Numbered from the stretch's first letter, positions 27,191-37,418 are shown. The stretch is 64,000 nt of DNA from Mesorhizobium sp. M3A.F.Ca.ET.080.04.2.1 (GCF_003952525.1 NZ_CP034451.1:4092001-4156000), one strand, 5' to 3'. The notes: generated by a model not told the origin, from the letters alone. Numbers and translations are program-made.

Positions 27191-27823
27191 ATGCTTTCCC
27201 AGCCCGAGCCACCTGTTCCGGCACCCTATCTCCACATGCCGCATGCCGGCAGAGGACTGGCCGTCGGCCTGTTCGGCGGCTCGTTCAATCCGCCGCATGC
27301 CGGTCATGCGCTGGTCGCCGAGATCGCGCTGCGCAGGCTAGCGCTCGATCAGCTGTGGTGGATCGTGACGCCCGGCAACCCGCTGAAAAGCGCACGCGAA
27401 CTCGCGCCGCTCGCCGAGCGGATCGCGTTGTCCGAGAAAATTGCCCGCAACCCTAAGATCAAGGTCACTGCCTTCGAGGCGGCGCAGCATGTCCGCTACA
27501 CAGCCGACACGCTGGCGCTGGTCAAGGCGCGCAATCCGGGCGTCGACTTCGTCTGGATCATGGGCGCGGATTCGCTGCGCGACTTCCATCGCTGGCAGCG
27601 CTGGCGCGAGATCGTGCTCACCTTCCCGATCGCGGTCATCGACCGTCCGGGCGCCACGCTCTCCTTCCTGTCGTCGGTCGTCGCCAAGACCTTCGACTAT
27701 GCCCGCGTCGACGAGGGCGACGCGCCGCGGCTCGCCCGCACGCAGGCGCCGGCCTGGACCTTCATCCACGGCCCGCGCTCGTCACTGTCTTCTACCGCGC
27801 TGCGCAAGGCGGCGAAGGGCTGA
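27191..27823 (+). CDS. nadD: Nicotinate-nucleotide adenylyltransferase
   Basis: The enzyme joins nicotinate mononucleotide and ATP in NAD synthesis. The 210-residue protein has a short N-terminal extension, then VGLFGGSFNPPHAGH, the nucleotidyltransferase signature, DFVWIMGADSL in the middle and SSTALRKA near the end. It closes the obgE-proBA-nadD run. In most relatives rsfS and rlmH follow directly; here an MFS and an MscS gene intervene. Confidence 0.96.
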   Translation: MLSQPEPPVPAPYLHMPHAGRGLAVGLFGGSFNPPHAGHALVAEIALRRLALDQLWWIVTPGNPLKSARELAPLAERIALSEKIARNPKIKVTAFEAAQHVRYTADTLALVKARNPGVDFVWIMGADSLRDFHRWQRWREIVLTFPIAVIDRPGATLSFLSSVVAKTFDYARVDEGDAPRLARTQAPAWTFIHGPRSSLSSTALRKAAKG

Positions 27824-27833
27824 GCGCGGGCGC

Positions 27834-27862
27834 CCCCTTCTCCCACACAAGGGGAGAAGGGG
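27834..27862. repeat. Intergenic palindromic element (hairpin)
   Basis: CCCCTTCTCCC and GGGAGAAGGGG form an 11-bp perfect stem around 7 bases. It resembles the G/A-rich palindromic elements scattered between rhizobial genes and may also slow transcription leaving nadD. No T-run follows. Confidence 0.65.
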
Positions 27863-27912
27863 AAAAGCCGGCCATGTCGCTTTTACGGCGGTCTTTCGTC
27901 CCTGGGTAAGCG

Positions 27913-29220
27913 ATGCTGCGCAACATCATGCCGGCGAAGAAGCGCACCACGATCGACAATAACCAGGGCAGCAAGCCGGCGCCGCTGATCGCCATCGCCA
28001 GCGTCATCGTGTCGATGGCGCTGATTGCGATCGGCAACGGGCTGATGTTCGCTTACATACCGGTGCGGCTCGGTGCCGGGGGTTTCGACCCGACCTGGGC
28101 CGGGCTCATCGTCACCGGTCTTTCGGCCGGCGGCCTCGCCGGCTGCATCCTGACCGGACCTCTCGTCAGGAGGGTTGGCCACGCCCGCGCGTTCATGGTG
28201 CTCTCGGCACTGATCGCGCTCTCCAATGCGGCGATCGGCGCCGGTCCGATCCCGCTCGTCTGGATCGCGGCCCGGGCGCTTTACGGCTTTGCCATTTGCG
28301 GCCTGTTCATCGTCGCGCAAAGCTGGCTCAACGATGCCTTGCCGAATGCCATACGCGGCCGCGTGATGGCGGTGTTCTATGTCGCCTACATTGGCGGACT
28401 GGGCCTCGGCTATGGCACGCTCGCGGCAATCGACATCCAAACCGCCGCCGCGCCGCTGATCGGCATCGCGTTCACCGCCTTGTCCATCCTGCCGGTTGGT
28501 ATGACGCGGCTTGCGCAGCCGCCGGCGCCGCAGGCGGCTTCGGTGGCGCTCGGCAAGGCCTGGCGGATCTCGCCGGTCGGCGTCGCCGGCATGCTGGCGG
28601 TTGGCGGGCTGTCGATGATCATTTCCGGTTTCGCACCGATCCACGCCACCGCCAAGGGCTACAGCCAGGCGGATGTCGCGCTGCTCCTCTCGGCCATGCC
28701 GGTCGGCACCCTGATCCTGCAGATCCCGCTCGGCTGGCTCTCCGACCGCACCGACCGGCGCTACGTGCTGGCGGGCACCGCGGCGCTGGCGGTCGTCGCC
28801 AGCCTGCTGGCGATCGGCTTCGACGGCGGCGCGCTGATGGCCCTGGTGGTGATCTACCTCGTCTGGGACGGTGCGGCGGAGTCGATCTATTCGCTGTCCA
28901 GCGCGCACGCTGCCGACCGCGCAAGCAAGGACGAACTGCTTGCCCTGTCGAGTTCGCTTTTGTTTGCCTGGTCGCTGTCCGGCTTCATCGTGCCGGGCAT
29001 CGTGACGGCGCTTTCGGCTGTCTTCGGCACCGCGACCTTCATCTATGTGGGCATTGTCATCGCTTCAATGTTCTGCGTGTTCGTGCTGTGGCGCGTGATG
29101 GCGGCGCGGCGGGCCTCCGCCCCGGCGACTGGCGGCTTCGCGCCGATGTGCGCGCAGACGCCGTTGCCGGTGGAACTCGCCTTCGCGCCGGACGATTCGA
29201 CAGATCGGCCCGAGCGCTGA
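27913..29220 (+). CDS. MFS transporter (YfcJ/UMF2-like)
   Basis: This is a 435-residue inner-membrane transporter with about twelve hydrophobic helices. The first helix contains VSMALIAIGNGLMFAYIPVRLG, the loop after helix 2 is short, and a mid-protein GWLSDRTDRRYVL matches the repeated MFS loop motif. The substrate is unknown. The last 35 residues are soluble and proline-rich. It faces the MscS gene, 18 bp away on the other strand. Confidence 0.85.
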   Translation: MLRNIMPAKKRTTIDNNQGSKPAPLIAIASVIVSMALIAIGNGLMFAYIPVRLGAGGFDPTWAGLIVTGLSAGGLAGCILTGPLVRRVGHARAFMVLSALIALSNAAIGAGPIPLVWIAARALYGFAICGLFIVAQSWLNDALPNAIRGRVMAVFYVAYIGGLGLGYGTLAAIDIQTAAAPLIGIAFTALSILPVGMTRLAQPPAPQAASVALGKAWRISPVGVAGMLAVGGLSMIISGFAPIHATAKGYSQADVALLLSAMPVGTLILQIPLGWLSDRTDRRYVLAGTAALAVVASLLAIGFDGGALMALVVIYLVWDGAAESIYSLSSAHAADRASKDELLALSSSLLFAWSLSGFIVPGIVTALSAVFGTATFIYVGIVIASMFCVFVLWRVMAARRASAPATGGFAPMCAQTPLPVELAFAPDDSTDRPER

Positions 29221-29238
29221 ATCGTCAAAGGGATTGGT

Positions 29239-30090
29239 TTATTGCTTGCGCGCCTCCGGCAGCGGCACCTCGGGCGGCGGCAGCGGGATGGAGATGCCTT
29301 CATTGTCGAAGGCCTGCTTGGCGCGCTTGGTCATGCCGATCTGGGTGGCGAAGTAATCGGCTGCCGATGTCCAGTAGCGCAAGGTCAGCGTGACCGTGGT
29401 TTCGCCCAGGCTCGCCACGAAGGCGATCGGCGCCGGTTCGCGCCGGATGCGCTTCTCGGCATTGGCGATGGCAAGCAGCGTCTTCTGCCCGCGGTCGATG
29501 TCGTTCCAGGAACCGATGCTGAGCGTGACGTCGCAGCGGCGCACGCCGTTGCGGGTGAAGTTGCGCACCGGCTGGTTCCACAGCGTCGAGTTGGGCGCCA
29601 GGATGTACACGCCTTCCGCAGTGCGGAGCGTGGTGGCGAACAGGCCGATTTCCTCGATCGTGCCGGCGATCGAGCCGACCTCCACATATTCGCCAATGCG
29701 GAACGGCCTCAGCGCCAGCAGCATGATGCCGGCTGCGATGTTCTGCAGCGTGCCCTGCAGCGCCAGCCCGATGGCCAGGCCGGCGGCACCGATGGTGGCG
29801 ATGATCGAAGCGGTCTGCACGCCGAACTGGCCGAGCACCATGATCACCACCAGGATCAGGATGCCGTAGCGCACCACCTGCGAGAAGAAATGGCGAAGGG
29901 TCTCGTCGAAGCCATGAATGTGGCCGAGCCCGGCATAGATCGACCGCTCGGCAAGACCGGCGACGATGTAGCCGACGATCAGGAGAATGACGGCGCCGAT
30001 GGCTGAGAAGGAATAGGAAACGATCAATGTGCTGAGCTGCGCGAGCCCAGCCTGCACGGTGAGGAAAGCACTTTGGGGATCGATGGGCAT
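29239..30090 (-). CDS. Small-conductance mechanosensitive channel (MscS family)
   Basis: This is a 283-residue channel that opens under membrane tension to release osmolytes. It has three N-terminal membrane helices; the third is Gly/Ala-rich (TIGAAGLAIGLALQGTLQNIAAG) as in MscS pores and is followed by the beta domain (FRIGEYVEVGSIAGTIEEIGL) and a C-terminal alpha-beta domain. The ATG at 30090 (MPIDPQSAF) is preferred; the frame runs 16 codons further. Confidence 0.9.
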   Translation of the reverse strand: MPIDPQSAFLTVQAGLAQLSTLIVSYSFSAIGAVILLIVGYIVAGLAERSIYAGLGHIHGFDETLRHFFSQVVRYGILILVVIMVLGQFGVQTASIIATIGAAGLAIGLALQGTLQNIAAGIMLLALRPFRIGEYVEVGSIAGTIEEIGLFATTLRTAEGVYILAPNSTLWNQPVRNFTRNGVRRCDVTLSIGSWNDIDRGQKTLLAIANAEKRIRREPAPIAFVASLGETTVTLTLRYWTSAADYFATQIGMTKRAKQAFDNEGISIPLPPPEVPLPEARKQ

Positions 30091-30243
30091 GGCGGGAATC
30101 CGGTTGGTGGGCGGGCCGTTAACCCCTGCGGCGCGCAAAGGGTTCCGACATTTTCCGACTGTCGTGGAACCGCCAAGCTGGCGGCGCGTTGGCCTCGGCG
30201 AGCGCCGGCGTCTTGAAACTGCAACGGAACTCTGCCTATCTAA

Positions 30244-30711
30244 GTGGTGTCACCTGATTTGATGGGTGATTTGGTTGTTCTTGTTGGGAAAGGAAACACA
30301 CTGAGAACAGCACTGCGGAAGAAGGCCGATATCGTGCCTTCGCCGGCCGGGATCAGCGAGAACGATGCTGCGTCCCTCGCCATCAAGACAGTCCTTGCCA
30401 GTCTGGAAGACTCCAAGGCCGAAAACATCGTCTCAATCGACATCCAGGGAAAATCGAGCTTGGGCGACTATATGGTCGTCGCCTCGGGTCGATCGCACCG
30501 TCATGTCTCGGCTGTCGCCGATCATCTCCTCAAGGCGCTCAAGGATGCCGGTCTCGGCATGGCGCGCGTCGAGGGGCTGGCCAGCGCAGACTGGGTCCTG
30601 ATCGATTCGGGCGACATCATCGTCCATGTCTTCCGCCCCGAAGTCCGCGAATTCTACAATCTCGAAAAGATGTGGCAGGCGCCGGATCTCGAGGAAGAGA
30701 CCTTGCACTGA
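30244..30711 (+). CDS. rsfS: Ribosome silencing factor RsfS
   Basis: RsfS binds L14 and blocks joining of ribosomal subunits when nutrients are low. Of 155 residues, the domain covers about 45-145, with DIQGKSSLGDYMVVASGRS, EGLASADWVLIDSGDIIVHVF and REFYNLEKMW. The start is uncertain: the GTG at 30244 gives a longer N-terminus than in many relatives. rlmH follows at 61 bp. Confidence 0.93.
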   Translation: MVSPDLMGDLVVLVGKGNTLRTALRKKADIVPSPAGISENDAASLAIKTVLASLEDSKAENIVSIDIQGKSSLGDYMVVASGRSHRHVSAVADHLLKALKDAGLGMARVEGLASADWVLIDSGDIIVHVFRPEVREFYNLEKMWQAPDLEEETLH

Positions 30712-30772
30712 GCCTTGATCGGCATGCCGTGAATTTTCGGCGGCATGCATCGAGAATCTCGCGGGGGCGAGG

Positions 30773-31255
30773 ATGAAGATCACCGTTCATGCCGTGGGCC
30801 GAATGAAAACCGGCCCCGAGAGAGAACTCGCCGACCGCTATTTCGAGCGTTTCGCCAAGGCTGGGCCAGCGGTCGGGCTGGAATTTGGCGGCATAGCCGA
30901 GACTCCCGAGAGCCGTGGACAGAGTGCCGACGAGCGCCGCCGGGAAGAAGGCCAGAGATTGCAGAGCCAGTTGGCGACGGGAGCCGTGCTGTTCCTGCTC
31001 GACGAGCGCGGCAAGGCGCTGTCCTCGGAGAACCTCGCCACCCGCATCGGCCAGTTGCGCGACGGTGGCCGCAAGGCGCTGGTCATCGCCATCGGCGGCG
31101 CCGACGGCCATGACAAATCCCTGCGCGATCAGGCCGATCTCGTTCTTTCGTTCGGGGCGCTGACCTGGCCGCACCAGCTGGTGCGGGTCATGCTGGGCGA
31201 GCAGCTTTACCGCGTCGCGACCATTCTCGCCGGCCATCCCTACCACCGATCCTGA
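30773..31255 (+). CDS. rlmH: 23S rRNA (pseudouridine1915-N3)-methyltransferase RlmH
   Basis: This is a 160-residue SPOUT methyltransferase that modifies pseudouridine 1915 in helix 69 of 23S rRNA. Typical features are the N-terminal MKITVHAVGRMKTGPE, LLDERGKALSSENLA, the glycine-rich IAIGGADGHD in the knotted SAM site, and the C-terminal EQLYRVATILAGHPYHRS. It pairs with rsfS as in most bacteria. Confidence 0.96.
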   Translation: MKITVHAVGRMKTGPERELADRYFERFAKAGPAVGLEFGGIAETPESRGQSADERRREEGQRLQSQLATGAVLFLLDERGKALSSENLATRIGQLRDGGRKALVIAIGGADGHDKSLRDQADLVLSFGALTWPHQLVRVMLGEQLYRVATILAGHPYHRS

Positions 31256-31412
31256 AAACCATCGATCGAAAGCTGGGGATGAGGCCCGTTTGCCCGGATT
31301 TCCGCCCCAATGGCAGGCCACATCAGCCCAATGCCACATCATCCCAATGGCTGGTGTTCGTCCAACATGGTTGATGGTTCGTTAACGAAGCGGCGGATAG
31401 AGTCGAAGCCTG

Positions 31413-32744
31413 ATGTCTGAAGGCTGGAATTCGAGGAAGCGCGCCTGGCGCGGCCGCTGCGGCTTGGCCGTAGCCGCCGTGCTGTTGGCTTTGGGCCATG
31501 CGCGAGCGGAGAACACGCTGGATGGCGCGCCGGATCCGGACCGGAGCCGCGCCGAATACGAGCAGGTCTCGAAGGAAATCACGCTGTCCGCGGAGAAGCT
31601 GGCCAAGCTGGCGGCCGATATCGCCGCGGTCAAGAAGGACCACGCATCGATCAGCGCGGCGCTTATCCAATCGGCGATGACCGAGCAGAAGCTCAGCCAG
31701 GACATCGAGGACATCGGCGCCAAGCTCGAGGGTTTGAAGACGGAGCAAGAGAAGCTGCGCGCCTCGCTGGCGGCGCGCCGTGACGTGCTGGCGGAAGTGC
31801 TCGGCGCGTTGCAGCGCATGGGGCTCAACCCGCCGCCGGCGATCCTTGTCAAGCCGGAGGACGCGCTGTCGTCGGTGCGCAGCGCCATCCTGCTCGGGGC
31901 GGTGGTGCCGGAACTGCGCCAGCAGACCGACAGGCTGGTTGCCGATCTCAAGGAACAGACCCGGGTGACGGCGTCGATCGAGGCCGAACGGGGCCGCCTC
32001 AGCGCGGCTGTGACCGAGCAGGCAGCGGAGAAGAAGCGCCTAACCATGCTGCTGGAGGCCAAGCGGAGGCTGCAGACCGACACCGAAACGGCGCTGGCCG
32101 CCGAACGGCAGCATTCGCAGGAGCTGGCGGCCAAGGCCAGCAGCCTGAAAGACCTCATCGCCTCGCTCGAGGCCGACAAGGCGCGCAAGGCCGCCGACCA
32201 GGCCAAGGCGGCCGAGCAGAAATCGGCCGACGGCGACCAGACGGCATCGACGACGGAGCTTGCCGCGCTGCCTGTCCCCGAGGCCAACCGTCTGGCCTCG
32301 TCGGCGCCGTTCTCGGCGCTGCTGGGACAGGTGGCGCCGCCGGTCACCGGCAAGATCAAGCGCCGTTTCGGCAGCGACGACGGCAACGGCGCCCCGATGC
32401 AGGGGGACATGGTTGCGACACAATCGGGCGCCATCGTAACCGCTCCGGCGGACGGAAATGTGCTTTATGCCGGCCCGTTTCGCTCCTATGGTCAACTCTT
32501 GATCCTCGATGCCGGCGACGGATATCATGTCGTCCTGGCTGGGATGAGCAGAATCAGCGTCACGACCGGACAGTCGGTGCTCGCAGGAGAGCCGGTCGGC
32601 GCGATGGGAGAGGCCCGAGTGGCAAGCACTTCGGCCTCGCAGAATGGAAATGCGGTGCCGGAACTCTATGTTGAGTTCCGCAAGGATGGAAAACCCGTCG
32701 ATCCGAATCCCTGGTGGGCGGACCGATTTTCTGGAAGGACGTGA
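31413..32744 (+). CDS. EnvC-like murein hydrolase activator (M23/LytM domain)
   Basis: This is a 443-residue exported protein: a signal sequence at about 13-30, a long coiled coil at about 35-285 (SRAEYEQVSKEITLSAEKL; EAKRRLQTDTETALAAERQ), and a C-terminal LytM domain (GKIKRRFG; VTAPADGNVLYAGPF; GDGYHVVLAGM). Zinc ligands of true peptidases are not complete by eye, as in EnvC, which activates amidases during cell separation. It ends 1 bp before ctpA, a frequent pairing in alphaproteobacteria. Confidence 0.9.
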   Translation: MSEGWNSRKRAWRGRCGLAVAAVLLALGHARAENTLDGAPDPDRSRAEYEQVSKEITLSAEKLAKLAADIAAVKKDHASISAALIQSAMTEQKLSQDIEDIGAKLEGLKTEQEKLRASLAARRDVLAEVLGALQRMGLNPPPAILVKPEDALSSVRSAILLGAVVPELRQQTDRLVADLKEQTRVTASIEAERGRLSAAVTEQAAEKKRLTMLLEAKRRLQTDTETALAAERQHSQELAAKASSLKDLIASLEADKARKAADQAKAAEQKSADGDQTASTTELAALPVPEANRLASSAPFSALLGQVAPPVTGKIKRRFGSDDGNGAPMQGDMVATQSGAIVTAPADGNVLYAGPFRSYGQLLILDAGDGYHVVLAGMSRISVTTGQSVLAGEPVGAMGEARVASTSASQNGNAVPELYVEFRKDGKPVDPNPWWADRFSGRT

Positions 32745-32745
32745 A

Positions 32746-34077
32746 ATGATGCGGAAATTGTCGCTTCTGTTTGCCGGCGCGCTGATGGGCGCATCGGCAA
32801 TGAGCCTGGTCTACGGCGCACCGGGCTCGGCGGCGAACGCTGCGGGTTCCGAAACCTACAAGCAGCTGGCGATCTTCGGGGACATCTTCGAGCGGGTGCG
32901 GGCGCAGTATGTGACGCCGCCGGACGACAAGTCGCTGGTCGAGAATGCCATCAACGGCATGCTGGCCTCGCTCGACCCGCACTCCTCCTACATGAATGCC
33001 GAGCAGGCGCAGGACATGCGCGTGCAGACCAAGGGCGAGTTCGGCGGCCTCGGCATCGAGGTCACGATGGAGAACGACCTGGTCAAGGTGATCACGCCGA
33101 TCGACGATACGCCGGCCGCCAAGGCGGGCGTGCTTGCCGGCGACTACATCGCCAAGATCGACGGCGAGGAGGTCCGCGGCCTGACCCTCAACGACGCGGT
33201 CGAGAAGATGCGCGGTCCGGTCAACACGCCGATCAAGCTGACCATCCTGCGCCAGGGCGCCGACAAGCCGATCGAGCTGACCGTGGTGCGCGACATCATC
33301 AAGGTCAAGGCGGTGAAGTACCGGGTCGAGAACGACGTCGGCTACATGAAGATCACCTCCTTCACCGAAAAGACCTATGACGATCTCGAGAACGCCATCG
33401 AGAACATCAAGAAGCAGGTGCCGAACGACAAGCTGAAAGGCTACGTGCTCGACCTCAGGCTCAATCCCGGCGGTCTGCTCGACCAGGCGGTGAGCGTGTC
33501 GGATGCCTTCCTGAAGCGCGGCGAGATCGTGTCGACCCGCGGCCGCGACCCCAAGGACGTCACCCGCTTCGACGCCAAGCCGAAGCAGAACGACGACATC
33601 AACGGCAAGCCGCTCATCGTACTGGTCAATGGCGGTTCGGCGAGCGCGTCCGAAATCGTCGCCGGCGCGCTGCAGGATCTGCGCCGCGCCACCGTGGTCG
33701 GCACGCAGTCCTTCGGCAAGGGCTCGGTGCAGACCATCATCCCGCTCGGCGAGAATGGCGCGCTCCGGCTCACCACGGCGCTCTATTACACCCCGTCGGG
33801 CAAGTCGATTCAGGGCAAGGGCATCACGCCCGACATCAAGGTCGAGCAGCCGCTGCCGCCGGACCTGCAGGGCCGCGACCTGACCCGTGGCGAATCGGAC
33901 CTCAAGGGCCATATCAAGGGCGCCGACGAGAGCTCCACCGGCTCCGGGTCGGCCGCCTATGTGCCGCCGGAACCGAAGGACGATCTGCAGCTGATCTATG
34001 CCGAGCAGCTGCTGCGCGGCCAAAAGACCGATCCGGCCTTCCCGCCGAACCCGGACAAGGCTGTGATGAACCAGTAA
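32746..34077 (+). CDS. ctpA: Carboxyl-terminal processing protease (S41)
   Basis: This is a 443-residue periplasmic serine protease. A signal peptide (LSLLFAGALMGASAMSLVYG), a PDZ domain at about 95-170 (GGLGIEVTMENDLVKVITPI), and the S41 catalytic domain with the nucleophile in GSASASEIVAGAL and the lysine in QSFGKGSVQT are present. A Gly/Ser-rich tail follows. The frame is open upstream inside the EnvC-like gene; the ATG at 32746 starts the signal peptide. It forms an operon with the upstream gene. Confidence 0.95.
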   Translation: MMRKLSLLFAGALMGASAMSLVYGAPGSAANAAGSETYKQLAIFGDIFERVRAQYVTPPDDKSLVENAINGMLASLDPHSSYMNAEQAQDMRVQTKGEFGGLGIEVTMENDLVKVITPIDDTPAAKAGVLAGDYIAKIDGEEVRGLTLNDAVEKMRGPVNTPIKLTILRQGADKPIELTVVRDIIKVKAVKYRVENDVGYMKITSFTEKTYDDLENAIENIKKQVPNDKLKGYVLDLRLNPGGLLDQAVSVSDAFLKRGEIVSTRGRDPKDVTRFDAKPKQNDDINGKPLIVLVNGGSASASEIVAGALQDLRRATVVGTQSFGKGSVQTIIPLGENGALRLTTALYYTPSGKSIQGKGITPDIKVEQPLPPDLQGRDLTRGESDLKGHIKGADESSTGSGSAAYVPPEPKDDLQLIYAEQLLRGQKTDPAFPPNPDKAVMNQ

Positions 34078-34251
34078 ACCTGGGATGGCTAGAGAAGACT
34101 CTGGCCGCCCGATCGAAGCAATGCGATGCTGCCGGGACCGCGAGGTTCCGGCAGTTTGATTCGGGGAGTTGGCGCCGCGACGCGCCGAAGAGGAATGCGC
34201 ACGTGACCGCTGACGACCTGGCGAGCTGGATCACGGGCTTGGGGATGCGGC

Positions 34252-35454
34252 TTGGCTGACATCGGCAAGGACATCGAACGTCCGCTCGGACAGACGCTCC
34301 GCGCCCAACGCTCCGCCGCGCGCGGCATCAGCACAGGCACGCTTGTCGCAACGATCGCCGTCCTCGCCGTGATGGGCGTTTCCGCCGCTATCGCGCTGCG
34401 CGACAGGCCCTTTCGCAAGCCGCAGGAGATAGCCGTTTCGACGCCGAAAGAGGCAGTGGCGCCAGCTCCCGCGCCCCCCGCACCGGCGCCGCCGCCGGCA
34501 CCGGCCGAGGTCGCCGCGACGAGCCCCAATGCGGGCACATCGATGAAGAGCGGTGGTCCGCAGATCATCCATGTCCAGCCCGCAGAGGGTGACGGCGCGC
34601 CCAAGGCAGGGATCGTCATCCGCGATCCCTCCACGCTCGGCCAGGATCTGAAGGTAGCGCATATTCCCGACCGGGCGTTGATCGAGGCCAGCGATACCGG
34701 TCCGCTGCCGATCCGGGCGGCCGACGGCAGGCGGCCGTTCGACGTCTATGCGCGGCCATGGTCCGGGGCGCGCGGGGCGCGCGTGGCGATCGTCATCGGC
34801 GGGCTCGCCGTCTCGCAGACCGGGACGCAGGCGGCGATCGCCAAATTGCCGGCCGAAGTGACGCTGGCTTTCGCGCCGCAGGGCAACAGCATCGGCCGCT
34901 GGATGCAGGCGGCACGGCAGGGCGGGCACGAGATCGTCATGCAGATCCCGTTGGAGCCGTTCGACTATCCGAACGTCAATCCCGGCCGCAACACGCTGAC
35001 TGTCACCGCAAGCCCGGCCGAGAACCTGAAGAGCCTGCACTGGGCGCTGTCCAGGACGACCAACTACACCGGCATCATGAACTACATGGGCGCGCGATTT
35101 TCGGCCGACGCCGCCGCGATGGGTCCATTCATCGCCGAACTCGGCAAGCGGGGGCTGGCCTATGTCGATGACGGGTCGTCGGCGCGCAGCCTGGCATCCG
35201 ACCTGGCGCTGAAGGACGGCGTGCCTTTCGTGGCCGGCGACATGTCGATCGATGCCGTGCAGGAACGGGGCGAGATCCTCAAGAAACTCGACAGCCTGGA
35301 GGCGACTGCGCGGGCCAAGGGCACGGCCGTCGGTATCGGCTCGGCCTTCGACGTCACCGTCGATGCGGTGACGTCCTGGATCGCCGAGGCCAAGAAGCGC
35401 GGCATCGAGATCGTGCCGATTTCGGCTGTGGCCATAGACCCTCAGAAAGGTTAG
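34252..35454 (+). CDS. Divergent polysaccharide deacetylase family protein
   Basis: This is a 400-residue protein with one N-terminal membrane segment (about 27-48), a Pro/Ala-rich linker (about 65-90), and a C-terminal divergent polysaccharide deacetylase domain from about 175. Domain motifs include [29 protein letters not shown] and AYVDDGSSA. The family (YibQ type) commonly sits next to envC-ctpA and is thought to act on the cell envelope; the reaction is not established. The start is a TTG ([11 protein letters not shown]); no better start was found in the 174 bp after ctpA. Confidence 0.85.
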   Translation: MADIGKDIERPLGQTLRAQRSAARGISTGTLVATIAVLAVMGVSAAIALRDRPFRKPQEIAVSTPKEAVAPAPAPPAPAPPPAPAEVAATSPNAGTSMKSGGPQIIHVQPAEGDGAPKAGIVIRDPSTLGQDLKVAHIPDRALIEASDTGPLPIRAADGRRPFDVYARPWSGARGARVAIVIGGLAVSQTGTQAAIAKLPAEVTLAFAPQGNSIGRWMQAARQGGHEIVMQIPLEPFDYPNVNPGRNTLTVTASPAENLKSLHWALSRTTNYTGIMNYMGARFSADAAAMGPFIAELGKRGLAYVDDGSSARSLASDLALKDGVPFVAGDMSIDAVQERGEILKKLDSLEATARAKGTAVGIGSAFDVTVDAVTSWIAEAKKRGIEIVPISAVAIDPQKG

Positions 35455-35486
35455 CCCTCGGCCTTCCGTTGATGCTGGTATCCAGA

Positions 35487-36020
35487 ATGTCCAAGAAAAT
35501 GATCGATCCCGAGACGCTGCCTTACCGCCCCTGCGTCGGCCTGATGATCCTCAACCCCGCCGGCCTGGTCTGGGTCGGGCACCGCATCGCCGAACCGGAC
35601 AGCGAATTTTCAGGCACGACACAGCTCTGGCAAATGCCGCAGGGCGGCATCGACAAGGGCGAGGAGCCGCTGCAGGCGGCCGGGCGGGAGCTTTATGAGG
35701 AGACCGGCATGCGCAGCGTGTCGTTCCTCGCCGAGGCGCCGCAGTGGATCCATTACGACCTGCCGCCGCATCTAGTGGGCGTCGCCTTCAAGGGACGCTA
35801 CCGCGGCCAGACGCAGAAATGGTTCGCCTACCGCTTCGAGGGCGACGAGAGCGAAATCCAGATCAATCCGCCGCCAGGCGATCACAAGGCCGAATTCGAC
35901 CAATGGGCATGGCGGCCGATGCAGGAATTGCCCGACCTGATCGTGCCGTTCAAGCGCAAGGTCTACCAACAGGTGGTGCAGGCATTCCGGCATCTCGCTC
36001 CGCAAAGCGCCTCGCGCTGA
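35487..36020 (+). CDS. rppH: RNA pyrophosphohydrolase (Nudix)
   Basis: RppH removes pyrophosphate from mRNA 5' ends and so starts mRNA decay. The 177-residue protein has [20 protein letters not shown] near the start and a complete Nudix box (GGIDKGEEP then RELYEETGM). The ATG at 35487 (MSKKMIDPE) is chosen by similarity; an ATG at 35472 is also possible. Confidence 0.95.
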   Translation: MSKKMIDPETLPYRPCVGLMILNPAGLVWVGHRIAEPDSEFSGTTQLWQMPQGGIDKGEEPLQAAGRELYEETGMRSVSFLAEAPQWIHYDLPPHLVGVAFKGRYRGQTQKWFAYRFEGDESEIQINPPPGDHKAEFDQWAWRPMQELPDLIVPFKRKVYQQVVQAFRHLAPQSASR

Positions 36021-36179
36021 AGGGATCCAGGCGACGCGGTCCAGGTTTTTGTTTGATGCATGTCGCTAGCTCAGACCCGCTGCCACTTGCGAGCCACATG
36101 CATAGGCGGCGGTCGTCTCCACGGCGGTTGCCCCGGTGGCACGACCGCACTATTGATGGGCTGACGCAAAAGGGGCGCC

Positions 36180-37325
36180 ATGAACGACGACGCCAGAGGG
36201 CCTTTTCCGAAATCAGCTCCCGGCGCGCTGGTCAGCGAAGCGGCGGCCGGCGCGATCCTGACGATCGATCTCGGCGCGATAGGCGAGAACTACCGGCGGC
36301 TCAAGGCAAGGCTCGGCGGTGTGCGTTGCGCCGGCGTGCTCAAGGCCGACGGCTATGGTCTCGGTGCCGCACAGGTGGCAGGGGCGCTGGCGAAAGAAGG
36401 CTGCGAGACATTCTTCGTGGCGCTGCTGGCCGAGGGCATTGCACTGCGCAAGGCGCTGGGGCCGGTGCCCCAGATCTATGTGCTCAACGGGCTGCCGCCG
36501 GGTTCAGAAGCGGAAGCGGTTGCGGCTGCGCTCTATCCCGTCATCAACAGCACCGCGCAGTTGGAAGCATGGCGTCAGGCAGGCCGCCAGACCGGTCAAA
36601 GCCTGGCGGGCGCGATCCAGGTCGACAGCGGCATGTCGCGGCTCGGCATGTCGCCGGCCGAAGTCGAGGCGCTCGCGAAGGATGACAGTGCCTTCCAGGG
36701 CATCGATCTGCGCCTCGTCATGAGCCATCTCGCCTGCGCCGACGATCCGAGGCATCCGGCCAACGAAGAGCAGTGGCTGGCGTTCGAACGGCTGCGGAAA
36801 ATGCTGCCGGAGGCACCCGCTTCGCTCGCCAATTCGTCCGGCATATTCCTGGGGCCGCTGTACCGCTACGATCTCGCCCGCCCGGGTGCGGCGCTCTACG
36901 GCATCAATCCGACACCTGGCGAACCCAACCCGATGCTGCCCGTGGTGCGGCTGGAGGCCAAGGTGGCGCAGACGCGCGGCGTCGAAAAAGGCGCGGGCGT
37001 CGGCTATGGCCACAGCTTCCACGCGGAGGGGCCGCTTCGGCTGGCGACGATTTCGCTGGGTTACGCCGATGGCTGGCACCGGCGCGCAGCCTCGGCAGCC
37101 TGGTTCGAGGGGGTGCGGCTGCCGTTTGCCGGCCGCGTGTCGATGGACTCGATCATCCTCGACATTTCCGCGCTGCCGGCCGGACGGCTCGGCGAAGGCG
37201 ATCTCGTCGAGCTCCTCGGCCCCTCGCAAAGCGTCGACGCCGCCGCCGGCCAGGCCGGCACCATCGGCTATGAGATTCTGACCAGCCTTGGTCCCCGCTT
37301 TCATCGCCGCTATGTCGGCCTGTAG
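36180..37325 (+). CDS. alr: Alanine racemase
   Basis: This is a PLP enzyme interconverting L- and D-alanine. The 381-residue protein has the PLP lysine Lys55 in AGVLKADGYGLGA and the second catalytic base, a tyrosine, in GVGYGHSFHAEGP near 279. The D-amino acid dehydrogenase gene dadA follows 93 bp downstream. The pair suggests the catabolic (dadX-like) role, turning L-alanine into D-alanine for oxidation, though it may also serve the cell wall. Confidence 0.95.
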   Translation: MNDDARGPFPKSAPGALVSEAAAGAILTIDLGAIGENYRRLKARLGGVRCAGVLKADGYGLGAAQVAGALAKEGCETFFVALLAEGIALRKALGPVPQIYVLNGLPPGSEAEAVAAALYPVINSTAQLEAWRQAGRQTGQSLAGAIQVDSGMSRLGMSPAEVEALAKDDSAFQGIDLRLVMSHLACADDPRHPANEEQWLAFERLRKMLPEAPASLANSSGIFLGPLYRYDLARPGAALYGINPTPGEPNPMLPVVRLEAKVAQTRGVEKGAGVGYGHSFHAEGPLRLATISLGYADGWHRRAASAAWFEGVRLPFAGRVSMDSIILDISALPAGRLGEGDLVELLGPSQSVDAAAGQAGTIGYEILTSLGPRFHRRYVGL

Positions 37326-37418
37326 CACGCAAGCCCTTGGCGCGCGCCTCAGAATCCGGCAGACAGGCGGGAGCGATCTCGCCCCCGCACGGCGGGTCGG
37401 TCTTGAGGGGAGCATGCG

